From G963664585 sp963664585 (GTDB lineage: Bacteria; Bacillota; Clostridia; Oscillospirales; Ruminococcaceae): 64,000 nucleotides of DNA. The translations under genes were made by a program, and so were the position numbers. Below the pieces are notes generated by a model. That model searched no databases. It worked only from the letters and a program-made list of their open reading frames with translations, and was not told the DNA's origin. Location of the stretch: the NCBI GenBank assembly GCA_963664585.2, contig CAXXEO010000008.1:62001-126000 (forward strand), given 5' to 3'. The stretch's first letter is position 1. Every line of letters begins with the position of its first letter. This document shows positions 45,495 through 56,300 of the stretch, one piece after another.

Positions 45495-47721
45495 GCTTGC
45501 GAAATATCTCAAGCCATTTTCCATCGGCTTGGCTTTGGCAATAGCGCTATTATTCGGGCAGGCCATGTGTGATCTAAACCTGCCAAATTATATGTCTGAC
45601 ATTGTGAATGTTGGTATACAACAAAACGGCATTGAGCACTCTGCTCCGAACGCGATCAGCCAAAACGGGAAAAATCTTATGACCACCTTCATGACAGAAA
45701 GTGAAAAGCAGCTCGTTGATCAAAATTATGTCCTTGTATCCGGGGAGGACAAGAATGCAGACGGGAAAACTTATAACAGCCTTTATCCCAAAGCAGGTAC
45801 GCAGATTTATGTAAAAAAGGATGCAGACGAAGCTGTCAATACCCATCTAGATAACGCCTTTGGAATTGCCACATGGACACTCATCAATGTCATGCAAAAA
45901 ATGCCTGCAGAGTCTGGGCAAACTAACGCTGGCAGCTTATCAACTGATGTAAAAAATTTAGATATTTCAAAGCTTTATCAGGCTATACCAATGCTTGACA
46001 AGTTATCAGCGGCTGCAATTACTGCCGCACATGAAAAAGCAGTTGCCACTGATGGAAGCCTTTTAAAACAAGGCGGCATTATGCTCGCGAAAGCTTTATA
46101 TAGTGAATTAGGCGTGGCTACAAACAGCACTCAGACTGACTATATTCTTAGTATAGGTCTTAGGATGCTTGCGATTGCCCTTTTGGGGGGATTGGCAACA
46201 GTTTCAGTCAGTTTAATATCGTCGAGAATTGCGGCCGGAGTTGCCCGAAACTTACGAAAAGATGTGTTCAATAAGATTGAGGGTTTTTCAAACAACGAAT
46301 TTGATAAGTTTGGGGTTGCTTCTCTCATTACACGGTGTACCAACGACATCACCCAAATACAACAGCTTCTTATGATGGGAATTAGAATGATCTGCTATGC
46401 ACCAATCATGGGAATTGGCGGCATCATTATGGCCGTAAACAAATCGGCCTCCATGAGTTGGATTATCGCGGTAGCGTGTATTGTTCTTGTTGGTATGATT
46501 ATGGTGATAATGTCTATTGCCATGCCAAAATTTAAGGCCATACAAAAACTGGTCGATAAACTGAACCTGGTTTCCAGAGAGAACTTAAGCGGCATGATGG
46601 TAATTCGTGCATTTGGTACGCAAGAACATGAGAGCAAACGCTTTGAAGCGGCAAATCAGGACTTGACGAAAACAAATCTGTTTGTAAACCGCATCATGGT
46701 GTTTATGATGCCTGCGATGACGCTTATTATGAATGGCGTAACCCTGTTGATTGTCTGGGTTGGTGCTCACCAAATAGTAAACTCTACTATGCAGGTTGGA
46801 GATATGATGGCATTCATGCAATATGCTATGCAAATCATTATGTCGTTCTTGATGATTTCCATGATGTTTATTTTTGTGCCTCGGGCGGCGGTTTCAGCAG
46901 TACGTATCGTCGAGGTGTTGGAAACTGAGAATACTATTGTTGATCCCCAAAGCCCCAAAAACTTTGATGCAGCAAAAAAAGGTCTTGTGGAGTTTAGGCA
47001 TGTATACTTTCGTTATCACGGCGCGGAAGAAGATGCACTAAGCGATATAACCTTTACAGCAAAGCCTGGGCAAATGACCGCCATTATCGGGCCAACCGGT
47101 TCCGGAAAAACAACGATCGCTAACATGGCACTGCGTTTTTATGATGTAAGCGAAGGCCAAATTTTAGTTGATGGTGTGGATGTGCGAGAGGTCAAGCAAA
47201 AGGATTTGCGTAAGAAAATCGGATATATACCACAAAAAGGGGTGCTGCTTTCTGGCACCATAGCATCTAACCTTAGATACGGCAAGAAAGATGCGTCAGA
47301 TCACGAGATTGAAACTGTGGCGAACGTTGCGCAGGCCATGGATTTTATTGAGGAAATGCCAGAGCGTTTTGAATCGGCAATTTCACAAGGTGGTACTAAT
47401 ATTTCTGGTGGGCAAAAACAGAGATTATCCATTGCACGCGCACTGGCAAAGGAACCGGAAATATTTATTTTTGATGATAGCTTTTCTGCTTTAGACTTTA
47501 GAACTGATGCTGATCTACGCAAAGCTCTGAAAGAACACACGAGTAGCAGTACGGTTATCATTGTGGCACAAAGAATCAGTACGATTCGAAACGCAGAGCA
47601 AATACTCGTGCTGGATGAGGGCAGAATCGTTGGATGCGGTACACATAAGGAACTTCTAATGAACTGTCCGCAATATTATGAGATTGCCTCATCGCAATTG
47701 TCACAGGAGGAATTAGCTTGA
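45487..47721 (+). CDS. Heterodimeric ABC exporter subunit 1 (non-canonical ATP site donor)
   Basis: 744-residue half-transporter. TTG 45487 is preferred since AAAGGAG lies 10 nt upstream. The usual six helices are interrupted after the first one by about 150 extracellular residues (roughly 35-190) before LRMLAIALLGGLATVSVSL. The ATPase domain has Walker A GPTGSGKTT, signature ISGGQKQR and Walker B FIFDDSFSALD. The usual catalytic Glu after Walker B is Asp, as in the degenerate site of BmrCD/LmrCD-type heterodimers. It pairs with the next gene, overlapping by 4 bp, to export lipophilic drugs or lipids. Confidence 0.92.
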   Translation: MIKLAKYLKPFSIGLALAIALLFGQAMCDLNLPNYMSDIVNVGIQQNGIEHSAPNAISQNGKNLMTTFMTESEKQLVDQNYVLVSGEDKNADGKTYNSLYPKAGTQIYVKKDADEAVNTHLDNAFGIATWTLINVMQKMPAESGQTNAGSLSTDVKNLDISKLYQAIPMLDKLSAAAITAAHEKAVATDGSLLKQGGIMLAKALYSELGVATNSTQTDYILSIGLRMLAIALLGGLATVSVSLISSRIAAGVARNLRKDVFNKIEGFSNNEFDKFGVASLITRCTNDITQIQQLLMMGIRMICYAPIMGIGGIIMAVNKSASMSWIIAVACIVLVGMIMVIMSIAMPKFKAIQKLVDKLNLVSRENLSGMMVIRAFGTQEHESKRFEAANQDLTKTNLFVNRIMVFMMPAMTLIMNGVTLLIVWVGAHQIVNSTMQVGDMMAFMQYAMQIIMSFLMISMMFIFVPRAAVSAVRIVEVLETENTIVDPQSPKNFDAAKKGLVEFRHVYFRYHGAEEDALSDITFTAKPGQMTAIIGPTGSGKTTIANMALRFYDVSEGQILVDGVDVREVKQKDLRKKIGYIPQKGVLLSGTIASNLRYGKKDASDHEIETVANVAQAMDFIEEMPERFESAISQGGTNISGGQKQRLSIARALAKEPEIFIFDDSFSALDFRTDADLRKALKEHTSSSTVIIVAQRISTIRNAEQILVLDEGRIVGCGTHKELLMNCPQYYEIASSQLSQEELA

Positions 47722-49616
47722 GTCAGGAAAACAACAGAAAAAATAGCTTGCCAAGAGGTCCGATGGGTGGCGGCCCCGGTATGATGGCTGGCATGATGCC
47801 CGGTGCAAAGCCGAAGGACTTTAAAGGCTCAATTACAAAACTCATTGGATATTTGGGAAAGCATAAATGGACGATTATTTTTGTGTATACGCTGGCGATT
47901 GTCTCCACAGTGTTTACGATTTTAGGCCCAAAGATTTTAGGAAAGGCTACCGATGAACTTTTTACCGGAATCATGAGCCGTATTACAGGCACTGGCAGTG
48001 TAAATTTTGAAAAAATCGGCGGGATTATTTTGTCGCTGATTGGGCTATATGGTGTCGGCGCTATCTTCTCCTACTTGCAAGGCTTTGTAATGACGGGTGT
48101 AACTGCCAAGGTCACATTTAAGCTAAGAAATGATATAAGTGATAAAATGCACAAGCTTCCCTTGAGATATTATGACAAAACGACCCATGGTGAGGTGCTC
48201 AGCAGAATTACCAACGATGTTGACACGATCAGCCAAACTTTAAACCAAAGCCTGACGCAGATGATCACTTCCATAACTTCGCTTATCGGCATAGCCATCA
48301 TGATGCTATCCATCAGTTGGCAGCTTACTTTGGCGGCATTGTGCGTTATTCCTGTTTCCATGTTCGTTGTGATTCTGATCGTAAAAAAATCACAGACTCA
48401 CTTTAAAAATCAGCAAAAGTTTCTGGGAAGCCTCAATGGACATGTAGAAGAAATGTTTGGCAGTCATGTTGTGGTAAAATCTTTTTGTGGTGAAGAGGAT
48501 TCGGCTAAAACCTTTGAGAAATATAACGAATCTCTTTACAATTCAGCTTGGAAAGCAAATTTCTTGTCAGGTCTTATGATGCCGATCACCGGATTTATTG
48601 GTAATCTCGCTTATGTGGCTATCTGTATTTTGGGCGGTTATTTTGCCTCGAACGGTACATTGACTATCGGTGGCATACAAGCCTTTATTCAGTATGTACG
48701 CTCATTTAACCAACCCATTTCTCAAATCGCCAATATCTCTAATGTTCTGCAGCAAACAGCGGCGGCGGCCGAACGTGTATTTGAATTTTTGGCTGAGAAA
48801 GAAGAAGTCGAAGATGAGTCTAATGCGCTTTCTGTGAATCATAATGATGCAGTGCCAAATACGGATACTCTTGTCCATATTGATGGCCATGTCAGCTTTG
48901 AGCAGACATCATTTGGTTATGATCCAGATAAAACCATCATTCATAATTTTAGCGCCAAGGTCAATCCCGGACAGAAAATAGCAATTGTCGGCCCGACAGG
49001 CGCTGGGAAGACGACGATTGTAAAACTTTTAATGCGCTTTTATGATGTAAACAGCGGGGCAATCACGATTGACGGACACGATATCAGGACGTTCAAGAGG
49101 GATGAACTTCGTTCGCTGTTTGGCATGGTATTGCAGGACACCTGGCTGTTTAATGGTACGATAGCCGATAATATTCGATACGGAAGGTTCAATGCTTCCA
49201 ATGAGGAAGTGAAAAACGCAGCGAAAGCCGCTCAGGTTCATCATTTTGTACGGACACTGCCTGACGGATATAACATGGTATTAAATGAAGAGGCTGATAA
49301 TATTTCACAAGGTCAAAAACAACTTCTGACGATTGCCAGAGCTATTTTAGCTGATCCTGAAATACTGATTCTCGATGAAGCGACCAGCAGCGTTGATACC
49401 CGTACCGAGGCTTTGATTCAGAAAGCAATGGATAATCTGATGAAAGGACGCACGAGCTTTGTGATTGCACATCGTTTATCCACGATTCGAAATGCCGATT
49501 TGATTTTGGTTATGAACGACGGCGATATCATTGAGCAAGGCACCCATAATGAACTGATCGCTTTAAACGGGTTTTATACAAACCTATACAATTCACAATT
49601 CCAAAAGGCAGTATAA
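47718..49616 (+). CDS. Heterodimeric ABC exporter subunit 2
   Basis: 632 residues. The N-terminus is Gly/Met/Pro-rich (PRGPMGGGPGMMAGMMPG), then six membrane helices and an ATPase with Walker A GPTGAGKTT, Walker B LILDEATSSVD (catalytic Glu present) and a variant signature ISQGQKQL. Together with subunit 1's intact SGGQ this makes one canonical site (Walker of subunit 2, signature of subunit 1) and one degenerate site, as expected for an asymmetric heterodimer. TTG 47718 overlaps the previous stop by 4 bp, with AGGAGG just upstream. Confidence 0.93.
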   Translation: MSQENNRKNSLPRGPMGGGPGMMAGMMPGAKPKDFKGSITKLIGYLGKHKWTIIFVYTLAIVSTVFTILGPKILGKATDELFTGIMSRITGTGSVNFEKIGGIILSLIGLYGVGAIFSYLQGFVMTGVTAKVTFKLRNDISDKMHKLPLRYYDKTTHGEVLSRITNDVDTISQTLNQSLTQMITSITSLIGIAIMMLSISWQLTLAALCVIPVSMFVVILIVKKSQTHFKNQQKFLGSLNGHVEEMFGSHVVVKSFCGEEDSAKTFEKYNESLYNSAWKANFLSGLMMPITGFIGNLAYVAICILGGYFASNGTLTIGGIQAFIQYVRSFNQPISQIANISNVLQQTAAAAERVFEFLAEKEEVEDESNALSVNHNDAVPNTDTLVHIDGHVSFEQTSFGYDPDKTIIHNFSAKVNPGQKIAIVGPTGAGKTTIVKLLMRFYDVNSGAITIDGHDIRTFKRDELRSLFGMVLQDTWLFNGTIADNIRYGRFNASNEEVKNAAKAAQVHHFVRTLPDGYNMVLNEEADNISQGQKQLLTIARAILADPEILILDEATSSVDTRTEALIQKAMDNLMKGRTSFVIAHRLSTIRNADLILVMNDGDIIEQGTHNELIALNGFYTNLYNSQFQKAV

Positions 49617-49705
49617 TTCATATTCATAAGGGTTCTATTTGCTAAACCTGTTTGTGGGATAGGAGTATTATTTCGATTTAAATTGGCCTGACAAAATACA
49701 GAATC

Positions 49706-49809
49706 TATAGCCAATTAACTTAAAAAGTGGCTATATATAAAACGTCATTTTCTTCCCCCACCGAAGGCGGGGGAAGAAATCACAAGCTTGTTTTCAAGTT
49801 AATCAACTA
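49706..49809 (-). repeat. Dispersed palindromic repeat, copy 11
   Basis: Reverse-orientation copy with plus-strand core CCCCCACC-GAA-GGCGGGGG, so the loop is inverted relative to the flanks as in copies 1 and 8. The last two bases of the terminal repeat are changed (ACTAA). Confidence 0.9.
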
Positions 49810-50021
49810 ATCATAAAGGCTGTGAACTCTTGGATGATAAGGGTTTACAGCTTTTCTTTATATTTTTGTTTCAGATTTCCTCCTCCGGCTGAGAAATAGA
49901 AGGCAAATTATCGTTTGATTTAGGATTACTATTAATCAATTTGTCCAACTTCAATGATTATTCTGGAGCTGTTTGGAGAGCTTAATTAAACGTCCAAACC
50001 GAATAATCAATGGTTATGAGC

Positions 50022-50126
50022 TATAGTTGATTAACTTGAAAACAAGCTTGTAATTTCTTCCTCCGCCAAAGGCGGGGAAGAAAATGACGTTTTATCTATA
50101 GCCAGTTTTTAAATTAATTGGCTATA
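50022..50126 (+). repeat. Dispersed palindromic repeat, copy 12
   Basis: Forward copy, the most diverged in its core (CCTCCGCC-AAA-GGCGGGG), with the flanks still well conserved. Confidence 0.9.
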
Positions 50127-50331
50127 TATGATTTGTTGTTGCAATTGAGAAAACAGACCTGTAAAAAAGCAACTATTGAAGGCTTTGATTTACTGCTGTC
50201 TAAAAAACAGGCGACTATAAATTGCTTTTTGCGGTGCTTAAGGTGCGATGTTTTGTCCTTTTTTATCACTGGTGAATTTTTCATGAGTAAGCTGATAAAA
50301 ATAAACTTAATGAAGGCCGGAGGTAGATTAG

Positions 50332-53300
50332 ATGACAGAGCCCGCAAGGATGACTATAGATGAAATTGATAATCTGATACCTGATGGCGAAAGCCGTAAA
50401 AAAACGGCGCGACAGTTGGGAAGATCAATCAAAAAAGAGATGCATTTTATAACGGCAGGCTATACGGCTCTGCCTCAAACGGGACGTACCCCTGCGCAGC
50501 AATGGCTTTGGGACAACCACTATTCCCTGGAACGGGAGGCGCGACTTTGTCTCGTTGAACTTTCTGCCATGCAAAAGAGGCGGTTTCCCCAGGGGGTTGA
50601 GAGAATATATGAGATGCTCTACCGTGTTTTATCCAAACTTTCACCATCGCTGGATGATGAGAGTATTGTAATGGTGCTTTCGCGCATTGACCTGCGTTGC
50701 CCGCTCACCGTCGGGCAGCTCAGTCTTTTGCCGACCTTGCTGCGATTAGCGCTCATTTCTATTGCTTACGGTGCGGTATACGAGGGACTGGAGAGAGAAG
50801 ATGCCGAAAGAGAAATAAGTTATGCGGTCAAGGGTCTGACAGCGCTTTATCAGATCGATTTTGCTGCGATTGAAGATACGGTTAGTCAAATAGAAAGGAT
50901 TCTTTGTCTTGATCCATCTGGCATTTATCCAAAGATGACTGAGGAAAGCCGATCGTATTACAGAGGAAGGGTAGCCGCTATTGCCATGCGCAGGGGGTGT
51001 GAGGAAAGGGAAATTGCTCTAGAGGCGGTCGAGCGGGCCAAAAAAGGTACGGACGAGCGTACTCGTCATGTCGGCTACTATATTCTCAAAGATCCGGTTT
51101 CGACATCTCAAAAGCGCGCAAAGGGGAGGATGTTAATTATAGGCGCGCCCGTTGCCGCCATGGGTATTTCTGCGTGTATCGGATTATACCTTGAAAACTT
51201 CTGGGTTTTTCTTCTGCTCATTCTGCCGTTTTGGGAATGCACACGCATCCTTTTGGAACGGCTTATTTATCCTTCTGTTCCTGCCGATTTCATCCCTCGG
51301 ATGGATTTTGATAAAACTGGAGAGAGGCCCCATGTTGTTGTGGCGGTGGCAACCCTGCTTCCTCAGGCTGCTGAGGCGGAAAAGCTGGGCAAGAGGCTGG
51401 TATCTCTGCATTTTAAAAACCGGTATCATAACGCCTGCTACTGTATCCTTGCGGATTTCTCCCAATCGGGAGAGCCTCTTACACCCGAAGATCAGGCGCG
51501 AGCGGAGGCGGCGGCAAGGGTAGTTAGAAGTCTCAACAGTCGATACGACAACCGCTTTGCGCTTCTTGTGCGCCGCCGCAGCTATTCCCACACCGAGGAT
51601 GCCTTTACCGGTTGGGAAAGAAAACGCGGTGCGATTACCGAGCTGTTTCGCTTTTTAAAGGGGGAAAATACCGATTATTATACCTTCGAAGGGGACAGGC
51701 GGCGCCTGAGAAGGGCCCAGTATTGCGTGACACTGGATGCCGACACACAGATGACCTTTCGCAGTTTGGAGAGAATGGTTGCAGCAGCGGTACATCCCTT
51801 AAATCGTCCGCTTATTGACGAGAAAAGAGGGATTGTGACTGACGGATATGGCATACTGGTCCCGCGCATCGGCGTCGATTTGAAAAGTGCCGAGGCGACC
51901 AGCTTTTCTCGGGTGATGGAGGGAAGCGGGGGTATTACACCATATGACACGAGGACAAAGGATCTTTATCAGGACCTTTTCGGAGAGGGAATCTTCTCAG
52001 GAAAGGGTCTTCTGGATATCGACAGTTATTACAAGCTTTTAAACAATTCCCTTCCTCAGGGGCAAATCTTGAGCCACGATATTCTGGAGGGAGCCTACCT
52101 TAGGGTAGGTTTTATGTCCGATATCGAAATGACCGACCAGACACCTCCCAACGCCGACAGCTGGCTTTTACGCTTCCACCGCTGGGTCAGAGGGGATTGG
52201 CAAAACGTACTTTTCCTAAAAAGACGCTTTCGGCTGGATGCAGAGGAATATAAAAATCCTATATCTATGCTTTCTAAATATAAGCTATGGGATAATCTGA
52301 GACGTTCCATGACCCCACCGGCGATGCTTCTCTGCCTTGTTTACGCGATGATCGCCAAACATTCGGCTAATGCGCTGGTTTTTGCGGTAACCCTTGCTCT
52401 TCTCCTGCCACCGCTGATATCCGCCGTATCCTCTGCGGTCAGCGGAGGCTTTTTCGTCTTATCACGACGGTATTTTGCCGGTTTTCTGCCCTTTGCCGCC
52501 GATATGCTGGGGCGGGCGTACTTTAGCGCCGCACTTCTTGTCGAGCAGTCCGGTATTGCCGTTGACGCCATGATAAGGGCATTATATCGCACATTTGTCT
52601 CGCGCAAAAACACCCTTGCGTGGACAACAGCGGCCCAGCAGCAAGCGAAAAACTATAAAACCCACGGATTTATCTTGCGTTTTCTACCTGCGCAGCTCAT
52701 TGGGATGACGATCTTCCTCCTTGCCGAAAATCCATTTTTGCTTATATATGGGGGGATATTCTCAACCATCCACCTGACCATCTATTTAAGCGGACGTCCC
52801 CATGGGCATCGGCAGCTCGAACTGAGCGAGGAGGACAGGGGCGAGATTTTGGGATATGCGGCGGCTATCTGGCGCTTTTTTGAAAATTATGTGGATGAAA
52901 AAAACAATTTTCTGCCTCCCGACAACATACAGTTCGCCCCAGCCTACGCGGTGGCTGCACGCACCTCACCCACCAATATTGGGATGTACCTTCTTTCTGT
53001 GCTTGCGGCAAAGGACTTTGGCTTTATCGATCTAGAGGGAATGCATATGCGAATCGATCGCACCCTTTCCACCATAGAGCGGATGGAACGTTATCATGGT
53101 AACCTCTACAACTGGTACAGTACGATTGACTTAAGCCTTCTTCGACCGGCCTTTATATCTGCTGTGGACAGCGGCAATTTTGTTTGCTCACTGGTTGCCC
53201 TCAAAGAAGGGGTGCTTGAATGGGGAGGAAAGGGCGCTGAGGGTCTGGTATCCAGAATTGAAACCCTCATATCGGATACAGACCTATCAATATTCTACAG

Positions 53301-56300
53301 CAAGCGGCGAAAGCTTTTGTCCATTGGGATTGATCCTGACACGGACTTAACCAATCACTCTTATTACGATTTTCTAATGAGTGAAAGCCGTATGACCAGC
53401 TACTATGCCATTGCATGCGGCCAGGTGGAAAGAAAGCACTGGGGTGCTCTTAATCGCAGTATGACAAGAAATGGTTCCTATGCGGGCCCGGTGTCTTGGA
53501 CAGGAACAATGTTTGAATATTTTATGCCTTATCTTCTTCTGCCTGATTACGGGGGTTCATTGATGGGCGAGGGACTTCGGTATTGTCTTTATTGCCAAAA
53601 AAAGCAAAAACGCCCGTCCTTTAGTCCTTGGGGAATATCCGAAAGCGGCTTTTATGCCTTCGATCAGCATTTAAACTACCAGTACAAAGCCCACGGCGTT
53701 CAGCAAATCGGTGTAAAGCGCGGACTGGACCGCGAGCTTGTTCTATCGCCTTACTCATCATTCCTCACACTGCCCTTCAGTCCTGGAATGTCTATCAAAA
53801 ACCTGAGACAGTTTAAGGAACTGGGAGCCTATGGAAGTTATGGCTTTTTTGAGGCAATGGACTGTACACCAAGCCGGACGGCCAGTTCACCTTATTCTAT
53901 TGTGCGCAGCTATATGTCACATCATCTTGGTATGAGTTTGGTAGCCTGTGATAATGCACTCTCTGATCAGATCATGCAGCGGCGTTTCATGAATGATGAC
54001 AGCATGGCTTCGGCGGAAGAATTTCTTCAGGAGCGAATTGCAAAAGAAACTGTGGTGTACGGACGCGCGCGGGTAGCAGGGCTTTCCGAGCGTCCCTCAT
54101 CGCTGAGAGGGGGGGATGAAAGCTTGATTGACATTGATAGCGCGATGCCACGCGCCATGCTCTTGTCCAACGGGGAACTGACTGAGATTCTGACGGATAC
54201 GGGGGCGGGTTTTCTGCGAAGCGGAAGCTGTGACCTGACACGCCACAGTCCGGATATCCTTCGCCGCGCGCAGGGAATATTTGCGTTTATTAAGGTAGGA
54301 GGCAGACTGATCCCCGTGACGAAATCACCGCTTGAATTTACAAATGTCTCCTATGAGGTCAAAGGAGATTCCACAGGGGTGACATTTGCGGCTGAAAGCG
54401 GACACATTGAGGCCTCTATGCGTTGTATGGTCTATCCAACAGTCCCAACTGCGCAGCGTCAGCTCATTATTAAAAACAAAAGCGCAAAAAAACAAACGGT
54501 TGAAGTTCTCTTCTATCTTGAGCCCACATTATCGCCTGCGGGAGATTACAACGCTCATCCTGCCTTTTCCAAGCTGTTTGTGTCCTCCTCCTATGATGCG
54601 GAAAGCCGTTCAGTTACCTTTGCTCGATGCAAAAGAGGTGCGTGCGAGGAGATCTATTTCACCGCTGCCCTGCTGGAAAAGGCGGATTTCGATTTTGAAC
54701 TCAAAAAAGAAAATCTGTTTTCTTCCCCCGATGGCTTTGCATGGGTGAAAAATTTTGACCACATCCCTTTTACAGGTCTAATGGGCACACCTGATGGTGT
54801 TTTAGCGATTCGAGCGAAACTTGTAATTAATCCAAATTCGCAGGGTCAGCTCACTCTTTTGATGCACGAGTCAAAATCCATCCAGGATGGGATTGCCGGC
54901 ATTATATCAGCGCGGCGACGTGGCGGAATGCCTAAGGAAAAGGGTGCTCCCGGTCCCATTGCAATGGATTCGGCTGAGGGAAGAATCTGCCTGGACCTTT
55001 TGGCACAGCTCCTTTTCGGACGCGAAGGTGGGGTGGAAAGGGAAGAAGCTGCCTTAAAAAACGTCCAAGGCCAGTGCGCGCTGTGGCCGCTTAGTATATC
55101 TGGCGATCTGCCTATCGCTGTGCTCGCTCTCGAAGAAGAGTCTGATCTTGAGGAACTGATGTTTTATCAGAGCATTCAAAGCAAGTTAAGAGTGTGTGGA
55201 ATTGAGTTTGACATCTGTCTGTTGTACGCTTCGCTTCGCAGTGAGGAGCTTTTAGGAAAAGCCCTTCAGGTGATCGCCGAGGGGGGGAGAGAGGGAATTC
55301 TTGGGGCAAGGGGCGGCATATTTTTTGTGGATACCGACAGCTGCCGCGAAGATACGGTGACCTTGATTCGAGCGTCAGCAAGGAATATCCCAATGGCCAG
55401 GTCGGGAGAACGCCGACTAACAGCTTTTCATCCGACTATGCAAAGACCCGTCGAGAGAAAAGAATTTTTACTCGAGGGCCTCCCCGTGTATGGTGGATGC
55501 TTTGTGAATGACCGGTTTTATGTTGACAGAATCTCGCCACTGCCATACTGCCATTTGCTTTCAAACCCCGGATTCGGAAGCTTAATGTCCGACAAGGCAC
55601 TTGGCTTTACATGGGCAACAAACTCGCGTGAAAACAAGCTTACTCCCTGGTACAACGATATTGCAACTGACAATAACGGTGAACTTCTGCTGCTAAGGGT
55701 TGGAGAAAGCTGTTACAACCTGATTGAAGGCTCTCTGGCGTCATTTTCATCAAAGGACGCCCTTTACGAGGGGATGGCGGGAAGAATATCCACCCACGTC
55801 GAGGTGAGTGTCGCCACGGCTGGAGGCGTTAAATATATGGATGTAACCTTGACAAATCAGGATGAACGGGAGGTGGAGGCCATCTGTGCCTATTATATTG
55901 AACCGGTGCTGGGTGTAGACAGAAGCCGCGCCATGTTCATTAAACCACATCTTGACAAAGAGGGTCTGCTGCTGTCAAATCCGTATGGCTCTGGCGTTAT
56001 GGGCTATGCACTGATGGCAAGCAACAGCGAAATTTCTTATGCGACTACCAACCGGGCCGCTTTTCTCAGTGGGGACTGGCTCAAAAAAGAAGTGAAACCA
56101 CAAAGTGACCCCTGCGCCGCTATTATCATCAAACGGCAACTGCCCCCTAAACGCAGCGTGCACATCCGCTTTATTCTGGGATTCGCTACAGAGGAAAAGG
56201 CGGTGAAAAGGCTGGCTGCTATGCCAAAATCTACCGGTTGGCATCCGGAAAACAGCTATCGGATCACCACCCCCGATAAATATCTGGATAGCTTTATCAA

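Larger units (their letters stand above)
49617..50331. other. Intergenic region with two repeat copies
   Basis: 715 bp containing two dispersed repeats in opposite orientations (49706-49809 and 50022-50126) and between them a hairpin near 49817-49852 (GGCTGTGAACTC / GGGTTTACAGC followed by TTTTC), a likely terminator of the exporter operon. No gene is supported. Confidence 0.6.

Noticed and set aside
50118..50363. Small frame overlapping the start of the NdvB-like gene
   Set aside because: Starts inside a dispersed repeat and overlaps the well-supported ribosome binding site of the large gene.
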